From: Priapulus caudatus
Taxonomy: Eukaryota; Priapulida; Priapulimorpha; Priapulimorphida; Priapulidae
Length of the DNA: 57,172 nt
Assembly: GCF_000485595.1 (NCBI RefSeq)
Contig: NW_014577074.1
Location: 155,319-212,490, forward strand
Direction of reading: 5' to 3'
Shown here: positions 47,606-57,172 of the stretch, piece by piece
How the letters are laid out: the number at the start of each line of letters is the position of its first letter
Position numbering within the stretch: position 1 is the first letter of the stretch
Translations under genes and position numbers: made by a program
The notes under the pieces: generated by a model
What the model was told of the DNA's origin: nothing
The model's input: the letters and a program-made list of their open reading frames with translations, nothing else
The model's database searches: none

Positions 47606-48374
47606 TATTCTTGTATTGTTTAACACAAACAGTTCTAGTACAGATTTTTTTTAAGTTGGAACTGAACAGCTTTCTTTGCTTATATTATAAATAGGTATAC
47701 AAATTGTTAATATTGCGTATGCATTAAACAAAAAACATGTAACAAGCCAATGTACTCACTGTAATTCTTTAATAATTGTGAAAGCTGGGGTCATGTTACA
47801 CGGTACACCTTAATACTTAGGGAGTCTGGTATGTATAAAAATTGCAATAATAATGACGAACACTGGTACTTGAGCATTCATTTCTTGTGTTCAGGATCTG
47901 ACAAAAGCACAATCAGTTGCACAACAGCTGTATATTACAACATTTAACTTGTATCTGTTAACATGTTAAACTGTACATTACATATTTAGTATATTTACCA
48001 GATTCATGCTATCAAGAATATGAAACAATGCCAACTGAGGACTTGAGAATCGAACCAAGCCCCTATACCAGTAAGAATGACTAGACGAAACTGGCATGCA
48101 AAGTTTTTAGAATTCGTGCAGTGTGCAGAAAAATCTTTTTGTGACAACAATATATGAAGATTTTACTCTCACAGAGCTATTACCTCTGTGCCATGACCCA
48201 GTACAGAAACACAAAAATTCCCAGTTCTCATCTCTGCAGCAGCTCTTAGTAACATTTACTGTGCAATGCATAAATTTACATGTGGCCGACCGTATGGCGG
48301 TGTAACTGATCAGGCCTCTAATGTACACACTGTTTGGGGTGCAATGGTTCCCTTGAATGGCTTGAAAATCGTTG
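47606..48374. other. 3' flank of MRPS17
   Basis: By position includes the MRPS17 3' UTR (- strand). A B-box-like GGTTCGATTC occurs on the - strand near 48050, without a tRNA fold that I can complete. Confidence 0.45.
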
Positions 48375-48593
48375 TTAGCTGACCTTTGTTGTTGTGCTAT
48401 GATCCAATGCTGTATTTGATGAGTCACTGTTAATCTTTCTGTTTGCTTCTTTAGATAATCCATCCATAGCAGCCCTAGATAGTTTATCCCCAATTGATAT
48501 CAAACTGATTTCTTCCTGGTGCTCCTTAAATCTGCCTGCCGCAACAGGCTTCCCAGTTATTGGGTCGGTCACCGCCCCGAGAGGATAAACAAC
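48375..48593 (-). CDS. MRPS17: MRPS17 terminal coding exon 3
   Basis: Acceptor TTTGTCGCAG precedes VVYPLGAVTDPITGKPVAAG, corresponding to VIDPVTGKP of human MRPS17. A Ser/Asn/Thr-rich tail follows, to a stop at 48375-48377. No clear polyadenylation hexamer is close by; ATTAAA on the - strand near 47770 is one possibility. Confidence 0.88.
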   Translation of the reverse strand, partial: VVYPLGAVTDPITGKPVAAGRFKEHQEEISLISIGDKLSRAAMDGLSKEANRKINSDSSNTALDHSTTTKVS

Positions 48594-51500
48594 CTGCGAC
48601 AAAGGATGCTTACGATCGATAATTAGTTCATAATTTGAAATTAAAGCTGTGTAACCAGAATTGAGACTTCTAGTACAGCACTGGATTTCCAATGATCAAC
48701 TCCAAAGCTGTGCTAGCGCAACCTAGAGAGTCTCGCTCATGTCCCACCTAGCACTGTTAATGTAAACTGTTATTTGTCTTGCCAGCTATCTTTTACAGCA
48801 AAGCATGGTAGGCCACACCTTTATTAGCACCATGTGATAATGAATGTCTTTTTAGGGATCGTTCTGCTTAGCCGACAAGCTTTGGGAACAAATCTTGTCC
48901 AGTAATTGAGGTTTGACAGTATTCCAGCAAGTTTTAAGCCTAACAAAATCTACCCTCTTCCCCAAAATGTATCTAATAATTTATAATTAATACTAGTTTG
49001 ATCATTAATGCTATCAACTTAATGTACATACAGCAAGGTATTGGACGACTATTCTACAATTACGACTATTCCATTATTCACGACCAAATATTATACCTTT
49101 TCCACAATGTGTGTCACGTCCAATGTAATACGTTCTGACAGCTGCCGTATAAGTACAACATCGCCAATTTTAATGGTGTGATCCTGGAGATTTAGGGCAG
49201 CATGATAGTCTTTCCTTTTCTTGAAGTACTGAAATACATGAACATGTTCATAGTGAAAATCAATTATGCACATAACTAGTGATGTCCCGATGATCGATTA
49301 TAATCGAAAATCAATCGATTATAGTCTCAAATTCGATAATCGATTATGAAAACAAATAATCGATTATCGGAAATACTAAAACAAACAAACAAACAAGGAA
49401 CTGTACTCACGATGTGTGAATTGATATGACAAGTAGAGCACAAGTCCTGCAGGGGCCGATTGTCAGAAACATTGTTAAGTTAATGCTAATGTTAATGCTA
49501 CGAGAGTAGCGTTGACAGAAACACATCGTAGCTACGAGCAAACTCACGAGAACAGGAACTTCATAATTTCATGTCACAAGGCTGCTGATTGGATGAGAAT
49601 CAATCACAAAATTCAAATTCATACACATTTATTGTACATCACAGTAATTTATGCATATTATGATGACTAACCACATATAAATAATATTTGATGAAAAATG
49701 ACGTGGTCATGAATTTATTCTGCACAACAAGACAAACTCTCGCGCTGTAACATGAGACGCGAAAGTTTTGGCAAGCACTAGCCTAGCTGGTCACCTCGTG
49801 AACAAGAAACGTGCACGGCTGAGTCCTAGCAATGTGGACATGATGATCTTCCTAAATCGCAACATGGACATGTATTGGTAGCGAAGTAGAAGTGCATCAG
49901 TGTGTAGTCCAGAGGACACCTTCATGAATCACTGTTAACATAGGTCCTGTCTGATTGCAGAGCTGTACTAGTGTACTTATAGACAAGGACAAATTGAACA
50001 GTGTCTTTGTTTTGGTTTGACACTGTCCCACAGATGTTATCCGTAGATGAGATTCTACTCTCCGTATTGTTTGTTACATTGTGTTGGAGAGGATATTCCA
50101 TTGGCAGGACATTAACTCGGCTACACAGCCTACACTATCAGAACACAAACAACTTGCTTACTATAATAAAGAACAAGTCTTGATCATGTTTGTTTAAAAT
50201 TTTTAATGTTTTAATAAAGGCATTGTAACCATTTCTTTTTTAATTGATTAAAGGCTCACAATGTGCATCCAAACGCTAATTTCTACAGTACTAGACTAGA
50301 AAATACTTCGTGGCATGAATAATCACACTACCTTATGACAAAATAAACTCTAGCTCCTCCAATTTCACTGCGCGTTGTCTTATAAAAGGTATTTTGAAAA
50401 TACCTCCAATGTTGTTGAAATTCTCCGATGTTGTTGACAGTTTCCCCAATCTCCAAGCAACCGTGCAGCGGTGGCGCGGTACAGCGGTACGGGCGCAGCA
50501 AAGATAGAAACATGTGACGTCACCAAACCAAGTCGATGTTATGTTGTTTGAAACAAGTTAGCGTTGGCGCCTGATTACCTGATTTCGCACCTCTTTCTTG
50601 TTGGGAACGCGCAGTCAAATGGGAGGAACTAGAGTTTATTTTGTCATAAGGTAGTGTGATTATGCATGCCACAAAGTAGTTGCTAGTCTAGTACTGGAGA
50701 AATTTCAGCGTTTGGATGCGCATTGTGAGGCTTTAAATACTGTATAGGAACAGACATTGATATACATACAGCAACCTTCACAGAGTTAATACATGATCAT
50801 AAAACATGATAATATCAGGAGTGCTATGTATAATTGTATATACAAAGTAAGATTAAATTAAATCTATGCTATTATTAACCGATTATCCGATTATAATCGA
50901 TTATCGATCAGTTAAGGGAAACCGATAATCGATTATGAAATTCCACCCGATTCCCATCACTACACACAACTCACACAACTACTCTGTCGCTGCACAGTTT
51001 GTAACATCTGGTCAAAAGAGAGTTCAGTGGTCCTGGCAGTGGTTAACATGCCCACTTTTCACTTCAAAGCCTGTGCGACGCTGTTTGATGCTTCACACTT
51101 TGGCAAGGGCAGTAAATTTTACTCAAGGTGTAAAAACTCGTCACTCACTATTGTGGACTATGAACACATCAAGCAATGACTATGTGAAATAATGGGTCAA
51201 TCGCTAATAATGACGATGAAAATGCTCAGTTACCTCTAGCAGTGACCACCCTCAATGTCCGTTAAGTTTTCAGCCTGCTGTAGACTCCTAAACTGCCTAA
51301 TGTAGTACTCTCCCTCTGGGGCTAATCTAGTAATCAGACCTCAACTTTATACCTACACAGCTACATGGAGATGTACTTAACTTCCCACTATATCATGTGT
51401 AACGCACAACAAGAACATAATACATAAGATAACAGCACTATATATATATATAATTATATATATTTTATATTATAAATAAAAACACACGTGCTCGCTGGCA

Positions 51501-53100
51501 CTCTCGCCGCTCACACAGACACGCTCTCGCACATGCACCTGCATACACACAAGCAGGGTTCTCCAAGAGCACTTATAAAATAGCCTGGCGGCCCGCCAGG
51601 CTATCATCGAGCCCCGCCATCCTAAAATGCACCCGCCACTCTAAATATCATAGCCACCATGCTAAATATCATAGCCCCCGGACCCCCCTAGCATGCAAAC
51701 CGCCTTCGGCAATTTGCAACTATAGGACCGTAAAGGCAGCACCCCCATGCTATAATGAAAAAGCTTGGAGAACCCTGACAACCACATTATTTCGCGCGCT
51801 ATCATATAAATCACGTAGTATTACAGTAAAACTCGCATAAGTCGACACTTTTGGGACCAGCATATTTGTGCCGACTTTGGAAAATAACGACATACGTGTA
51901 AGTCCTCATTTTGTAGACTTATATGTAAGTCGCCCAAATGATGACTTATGCGCGTATATCATCATTTTGACGATTTACAAAGCCGGTATTTCGACGACTT
52001 GTTACTCGGGCTCATAGGGTCTATGTCCCCCAGGGTACTGTTGAAACGTACCCTGGGTACGGTCTGGTATACCGGAACGTACCCTGGTCACTATTTGATA
52101 TGGTTAGGGTTAGGATTAGGGTTAGGGTTTGGGATAGGGTTAGGGAGTAGGCGTGGGCGACTCCCTAGACTCGTTAGTGGAGTAGACGAGGTACGGTCCG
52201 GCATATTAGATAGTACCAGGGTACGTTCCGGTATACCGGTCCGTACCCAGGGTACGTTCCGGCAGTACCCCGGGAGACATAGACCCTCTCAGCGTCACTT
52301 GGAGAGTGTCAAACTGATAATTGATATTTCGCCAGGCTTTATATCTACATTAACTACTTTTGCGATGTGATGTGACTGTTTCCACGCGAGCTAAAAAAAA
52401 CAATGCGTCCAAGCGAACAATGCGAATGAAACAATCGGTGCACACAGCAACAACTCATGTAAACTCTACAGGCGATCGTCGGTTCGACCTAGCACATATA
52501 TCTGCAACAGGCAAATCGCACATCCCCTAGACCGTACACTGCGCCATCGGCATTTCTGATGACGACTTACAGATGGGAAATTACTGTTGTTTGTATTACA
52601 TGGGACCTGTCAGAGGGCGCCGACTTGCACATAATGATTAATGACGATTGACGGATAGTTATAAATGACGACTTCGTCGGGCCAATTCCAATGGATTTAC
52701 TATGAGAGAAAATCGGGACTTTCAACTTCCATGACGACTTATGCGATTTGACGAGTTAGACGATGACGACTTATGCGAGTTTTACTGTAGGCCTAGTAGT
52801 TAGTACTAGAAGTAGAATTACCATGTGAAGGTTGCGGTCAAACGCATTTTTAATCACACGGACTTTCGCCTCGTTTTCTTTTGGAAACTCCACAACCTGC
52901 CCAAGCACGAGGTGCACATCTTTGAAGGTTTCTTCCATGGTCCAAGCAGGCGGTATTACTTTTTTGCTCTTCTCAAATATCTCCTTTAGATTTCTTTTGG
53001 CCATTTTCAGAAAATCAGTATAAAATAATCTCAATATTTCATCGCATGACAAACAGGATGCGGGTGCTGTACCGAAATCGCACAGTGATGCCTGTCTCAT
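48375..53100 (-). CDS. MRPS17: Mitochondrial small-subunit ribosomal protein uS17m, 3 exons
   Basis: Exons 53100-52822 (93 codons), 49228-49097 (44) and 48593-48375 (72 plus stop) join at phase 0 to 209 residues. The core matches the S17 OB-fold: LVLGQVVEFPKENEAKVRV in exon 1, NLHM joining to YFKKRKDYHAAL (human: KYFNKRKTY) and IKIGDVVLIRQLSERIT in exon 2, and YPLGAVTDPITGKPV in exon 3. S17 binds 16S/12S-type rRNA in the mitochondrial small subunit. The first ATG after an in-frame TAG gives a leader of about 64 residues before the S17 domain, longer than in the human protein (about 130 residues in all); the internal Met at residue 33 would give 177 residues. The gene is convergent with OSGIN. 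Intron 1 (3.6 kb) is almost filled by transposons. Confidence 0.9.
49097..49228 (-). CDS. MRPS17: MRPS17 coding exon 2
   Basis: Acceptor TGTATTTCAG precedes TAC at 49228 and donor GTATAA follows 49097, leaving 44 whole codons. The YFKKRKDY motif and the IGDVVLIRQ strand are the S17 signature. The right flank of a hAT-like insertion begins 40 bases upstream of the exon. Confidence 0.9.
49277..50962. mobile_element. 1.69-kb non-autonomous hAT element in MRPS17 intron 1
   Basis: The ends TAGTGATG...CATCACTA are bounded by CACATAAC (49269-49276) and CACACAAC (50963-50970), an 8-bp duplication with one change, typical of hAT. Both subterminal regions repeat the palindrome AATCGATTAT, as expected for transposase-binding sites. 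No transposase ORF. A second fold-back is nested at 50248-50736. Confidence 0.85.
50248..50736. mobile_element. Fold-back element nested in the hAT element
   Basis: Arms of about 110-120 bp: GGCTCACAATGTGCATCCAAA at the left pairs with TTTGGATGCGCATTGTGAGG at the right, continuing through ACTACCTTATGACAAAATAA and its complement. Confidence 0.8.
51425..51480. repeat. TA-rich microsatellite
   Basis: Short alternating TA tract within MRPS17 intron 1, followed by CACACG/CTCGC-rich sequence. Confidence 0.7.
51554..51777. mobile_element. 224-bp MITE with 14-bp inverted ends
   Basis: CAGGGTTCTCCAAG at the left and CTTGGAGAACCCTG at the right are perfectly complementary. The interior has a GCCTGGCGGCCCGCCAGGC palindrome. 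A target duplication is not obvious. Confidence 0.75.
51824..52787. mobile_element. Tigger/pogo-like non-autonomous element at the exon 1 donor side
   Basis: The inverted ends match over 21 bp, starting CAGTAAAACTCGCATAAGTC, with a TA on each side (51822-51823, 52788-52789). The CAGTAAAACTC...AAGTCG end is typical of Tigger elements. The interior repeats CGACTTATGCG words and hosts V copy 5. It ends 34 bases from MRPS17 exon 1. Confidence 0.85.
52016..52287. mobile_element. V-family fold-back nested in the Tigger-like element
   Basis: AGGGTCTATGTCCCCCAGGG at the left, inverted at the right, and a degenerate TTAGGG array at about 52102-52147. Confidence 0.75.
52822..53100 (-). CDS. MRPS17: MRPS17 coding exon 1
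   Basis: It begins at ATG 53100 downstream of an in-frame TAG and ends at 52822 before donor GTAATT. It holds the N-terminal extension and the first S17 strand region, with KENEAKVRVIKNAFDRNLHM at the end. A Tigger-like element ends only about 34 bases into the following intron. Confidence 0.87.
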
Positions 53101-53164
53101 ACTGCCATCTCTCGGACATATGGACTAAACTCCTGCAGTACACTTGGCGTAGTGAGTCGAATAC

Positions 53165-53300
53165 ATAGAGTTGTATAAATATAAATTCAATATATAACTC
53201 TAATGGGTCTAATATATAACTCTAAGGGGTATATAACTCATAACTCTAAGGGGTATATAACTCTATATAACTCTAAGGGGTCTAATATATAACTCTATGG
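53165..53300. repeat. TATAACTCTAAGGGG minisatellite
   Basis: Irregular tandem copies of ATATAACTCTAAGGGGTCTA upstream of MRPS17 on its strand. Confidence 0.8.
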
Positions 53301-54000
53301 TCGAATACCATCTTTTTCCACAACCAGGTGCCGCTACACACTTAGAAAATTCTATGTATCAATGGTATGTAAAGTACAATATCAGATAGCTCGCACCAAC
53401 GCGCTATGTATGCATAAATAATATTAATACTAAAATTATGAAAAACATCGAAATTAAATGGTTTTAGGCAAGGTAATGCAAAACTTGTGAACGTCGCCCG
53501 CGTTTATCTCATAACATGTGGGCAATGCGTATCGCCAGAGAAAGGGGCGCAGAAGAGTTACTGGCCCACCAGATGAACCGCCACCACCCAGTCGATGAAA
53601 AAAATATCAGTAACTCGTTAGGAACGATCTATGAACAAATTTGCAGTTGCGTTGCCTGCGATTGATTTAATAACGAACAATACTCGAGGATAGGGAAACC
53701 AAACGATTGTTAGGATCTTGCGTAAATCATTAACTACAATTTCGACAAGTCCTTGAGTTTTGCATTAAAACAATTGCTTTCATTTGCACTCAATGTATGG
53801 TTTCGCTTTTTAGATTACCGACATCTAGCAGTAATACTCATTTAACTGAATTCAATGCGAAGAATGTTAATCAGTGCGAAGTTGGCGCTAGAATACACGC
53901 TCGATACAAAGAGCTACAAGCGAGAAATGAATACGAAAACTGAAAAAAAAAAACATAAATACGGCAAGAACTATAAACTGATATACTATAGCTAAGTAAA
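53301..54000. other. No gene recognised
   Basis: AT-rich sequence upstream of MRPS17; any promoter is not distinguishable. Confidence 0.4.
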
Positions 54001-54480
54001 GATGTGTACCTTCATCCACACGGATGTGAATGTGCGCACGTATACCGCCCGACCGCGTGTACGTGTTCGCCTGCAGGCGTGCGTGGATACGCGAATTTGC
54101 ACGTACACGCATGCGCGCAGATACACACATGCATGCGAACACATACACTCACGCGCACACATACACAGCGACAAGCACATACGCGCATGTGCCAATGCAT
54201 GTGCGAATACACTCCTTCTCACACATGCACGCCCAAGTGCATGCATACCTGGCATGGTTCTGAGAACAGATACGCGCGTACGTGCAATGGGCAAATCACG
54301 GTCGCGTGTATTTGCACACATGCGCGAGCGGACCCACGGAGCATGGGTGCGCAAAGACGGACAAATCCGCATGGGTAACCCATCAGATAGTCTAGTGACA
54401 TGCAGCATGACAACACCACCACCTCGGCTCTGCGCTTGTGTACGAGTGCGCTTGTGACAAACGAAGTGAATCTGCAACGC
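54001..54480. repeat. Degenerate CACACG/GCATGCG-rich region
   Basis: Alternating purine-pyrimidine, CA/CG/TG-rich sequence. It is open in several frames on both strands (up to 171 codons), which reflects composition rather than coding. Confidence 0.6.
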
Positions 54481-56286
54481 GGCACCTAAGATTTCATAGC
54501 CACCCAAAGCTACCTTAGCATCCTTACCTGACCCGTTGTGTTTTAATACAATAAACTGTATTATATAGGTAACAGGGTTAGTGCCTGAAAGGGGTTAGGC
54601 TGGCCCCACCGTCAGGCAGATATCAGTAACTGGTCGGAGAACGACAATAAAAAATATATATTGGAATGAGTTACTACTCACTCCATCTGCGGATATATCG
54701 CAGCCACCTTAGATAAAGCTACTGCTACCTTTGCATTCGTAAAAGCACCAATTCTTCTCAGTGCATTAACTTCTCAAGTTTTACTCGGACAATAACATAT
54801 GCGTAGGCCCTGCGGCACTCCCTGTGCTTCCAGAGAAAGAGCATACCCCGCTAATGCTTATTATTAAATTATCTCTATTCTTGAGAATCGAGGTTTTTGA
54901 AGATAAGAATGAGTTTCAGAATAAGCTAAATAAATTTGTAATAAACGATTTTAAATAAAAAACTTATATCCTATAATTAATTATATAACCAAACTGTTAT
55001 TCTTTGGTAGTATTCTTCGAGTGTCACTTTTAAAATTCGGATAATCCAAGAGTCGTAGAGAAATAAAGAGGAGAATACTCTTGTCTCCTAACGCAGGACA
55101 TGCTGGTCCGGTCTGATATTGTCATGTAATCTGTAGAACACCACTGGGTTCTGACAAGACAAATAAATAATAACCCTCAATCAGTTTTATCAGAATAACC
55201 GGGCAGCGCTGACCGGTACTCGTACCACGTAATAATCACGGTCCTGCCAACAATCATCAATACCACGATTTAGCGCATTGGCACTGACCGCAGAAGCGTT
55301 ACACAATGAGCCTTTATCGACCTGCATGCCCAGCGCTTACAAAAGACGGACGGCCATTTTCGTGCCGCTGACGCGTGGTGCTGGTGGTGGTGCGCAATTA
55401 CGAGCACAAGCACACACGCCTCGTCCGCACACAATGATCCATCCGTCCACGCGCCGCCAAGAATGGGGTGAGCTTCCCGCCTCACCCACCTGCTTCTGCC
55501 CTATCCAACACACATGCACATATACCGCTATAGCACGCGCCTTTGTATACCGTTAATCCGCGCAGGGTACCCCATACCGGCGTGCCAGCTGCCCGGAGAA
55601 ATGTCAAACTGTTTTGTTATGTTAATCACGAGAGGTATTCGGGGGCGCTTCAAAAACAATAACGGTACAAAATGCGCCCGAACGCAATTCACGGACGCTC
55701 ACAGTTGGCAAGAGTGTACTGGTGTTTCCATTGTACTAATCATGCCATTATGCTACGATGCAGGTGAAAAAACCGTTGGTCATTTGTACTGGGCTATTCA
55801 GCGTGTGACATGTTTACTAATTCGTTTATTTGGTCATTAACTCACTCATTTGTTCCCGCAAATCTTTATTTATCCCCTTTCTTTATACTCGTTGCTATTA
55901 TTTATCACCGTTTGCTCTGACATCGCGAAATTGTTCCTCCTTTTTGTTATAATGAAAAGCTAACTCGCTTGTGTGGAGTGACTGGGTTGGAGATTGGACA
56001 ATCAATTTCGCCCTCTATTATCTAATCGAGAATTGTGATATATGAAGTAATCGTATTCTTTGATTGGAAAATGGCATGTGAACATAACAACAATAACAAC
56101 GACGAAGACGACAACAGCAACAAAAACAAAAACAAAAAAACACAATATTTTTTAGCCCTGTTAGCCTCTGTTGATGGCGATTATTTTCCGGAGTCCATCA
56201 TCTTCATTCTGATTACGGTTTTATAGTTATTCTGTCTCTCACAATCGCTAATACAATCCTATTTAATACTAGAATTATAAGATAAC
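54481..56286. other. No gene recognised
   Basis: Moderately AT-rich, with a somewhat GC-richer patch at 55290-55520. No ORF that I recognise. Confidence 0.4.
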
Positions 56287-56380
56287 ATCAGGAGTAGATA
56301 ATAAAAGATTCTAGAAGATTCTAAAAGATAATAGAAGATAATAGAAGATAATAGAAGATAATAGAAGATCTTCTATTATC
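56287..56380. mobile_element. Mini-hairpin element, 94 bp (ATCAGGAGT family)
   Basis: ATCAGGAGTAGATAATAAAA at the left and TTCTATTATCTACTCCTGAT at the right are inverted with one mismatch. Inside are tandem AGATAATAGA units. AAC flanks both ends (56284-56286, 56381-56383). Confidence 0.75.
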
Positions 56381-56460
56381 TACTCCTGATAACATCTATA
56401 CTACCTCAATTTCCCGTCGCGCTAAAGATATGCTGCACTAACTCGAGCCGAGATAGATTT

Positions 56461-56570
56461 GAATAAATAAATAAATAAATAAACAAATAATTAAATAAAT
56501 AAATGCTCAATCACGCAAATAAATAAATAATTCAAAAAATAAATAAACAACAAATAAACAAATGTCTGTA
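56461..56570. repeat. AAAT/AAAC microsatellite
   Basis: Tandem AAAT with AAAC variants. Confidence 0.85.
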
Positions 56571-56749
56571 CAACGCTCGTCAGTGCGCACTCCGGTAACA
56601 TCGTCGCGAGTTTCCTCGTACGTTGAACGTCGGTACATGGCCGCGCGTTCCTCTCTCATACTCACTACGCATTCTACTACATAGTACACACTATATTATA
56701 TATATATACGCTATACCTACCAGGTTATCTACATGATAGTAGTCATTCA

Positions 56750-57060
56750 TTCGCGCAGTCATCATAAGCCGGCGCCTGCAGCATGGCGTGGGAGCGCACG
56801 AGCGACGTGAAAGGGGGGAGGGTGCCGCGGGGGCGCCGGCGGCGGCGGACCCGCACGTGCCGCTAGCGGCCGCATCGACACCGTCATTACAAGCGTTACG
56901 GCAGATAACGCGCGGCGGGAGCAGGCGCATCTGATCGCCTGTTAAAAACCGCATGCAGACGTGCGCCGCGCGCCGCGTCCGTGCGTGAACGCTTTCTTGT
57001 TAAAATCGCGCGCACGCGGGCAATCTCTGATGCGAGAGATAGAACAATGCGATCGCTGTG
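56750..57060. other. GC- and CpG-rich island
   Basis: An abrupt GC-rich segment (GGGGGCGCCGGCGGCGGCGG and others) in AT-rich surroundings. It could be a promoter or a terminal exon of a gene outside the window. I recognise no protein in any frame. Confidence 0.4.
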
Positions 57061-57077
57061 ACCAGTGGGCACCGTGG

Positions 57078-57078
57078 T

Positions 57079-57172
<94 letters not shown>
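57078..57172. repeat. Long CA microsatellite to window end
   Basis: Pure CA for over 90 bp, continuing past the window. Confidence 0.95.

Noticed and set aside
48030-48090. tRNA-like B box (GGTTCGATTC on the - strand)
   Set aside because: The T-arm pairing is imperfect and no acceptor stem, D arm or A box could be placed.
53992-54507. 171- and 151-codon ORFs in CA/CG-rich sequence
   Set aside because: Open on both strands with His/Arg/Thr/Cys-rich content typical of alternating CA/CG repeats.

Overview
This is a window of nuclear DNA from a metazoan, probably a marine invertebrate. Three things point there: genes split by GT-AG introns, TTAGGG-type telomere-like repeats inside mobile elements, and very dense short palindromic DNA elements, microsatellites and degenerate transposons. 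I cannot name the species. Two runs of 25 N (17300-17324 and 30424-30448) show that it is a draft assembly.

Two protein-coding genes can be read. The first, on the + strand, is an OSGIN (oxidative stress-induced growth inhibitor) orthologue. Its five coding exons at 24686-24755, 40542-40675, 41418-41609, 41963-42054 and 43484-44570 join in frame to 524 codons plus stop. The second, on the - strand, is mitochondrial ribosomal protein uS17m (MRPS17). Its three exons at 53100-52822, 49228-49097 and 48593-48375 give 209 residues. The genes converge, with 3.8 kb of repeat-rich DNA between them. No other gene is supported; most other long ORFs are antisense shadows or translated minisatellites.

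Layout: 1-4390 holds a 110-bp tandem repeat, an element carrying telomeric repeats, several fold-back palindromes and a dispersed repeat (here 'R') split by a TTAA-flanked MITE. 4391-17515 is a 7.3-kb tandem duplication (D1, D2) whose second copy is broken by a gap and rich in single-base indels. 18493-38508 is built from copies of a 6-kb unit (segments T, B and C; C carries OSGIN exon 1): one full forward unit, partial copies, and one full inverted unit. All but the first part of this lies in OSGIN intron 1. 38509-39030 is a 97-bp-period minisatellite. 40542-44570 is the rest of OSGIN. 45554-47100 is another R copy with a hAT-like insertion. 48375-53100 is MRPS17, whose intron 1 is packed with transposons almost up to both splice sites. 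The rest to 57172 is mostly unrecognised AT-rich or CA-rich sequence, ending in a long CA array.

The most unusual signal is a family of tiny hairpin elements (38-94 bp) with ends like ATCAGGAGT...ACTCCTGAT, interiors that differ between copies but remain self-complementary, and perfect 3-bp target duplications at five separate sites. One is present in one copy of a duplicated segment and absent from two others.
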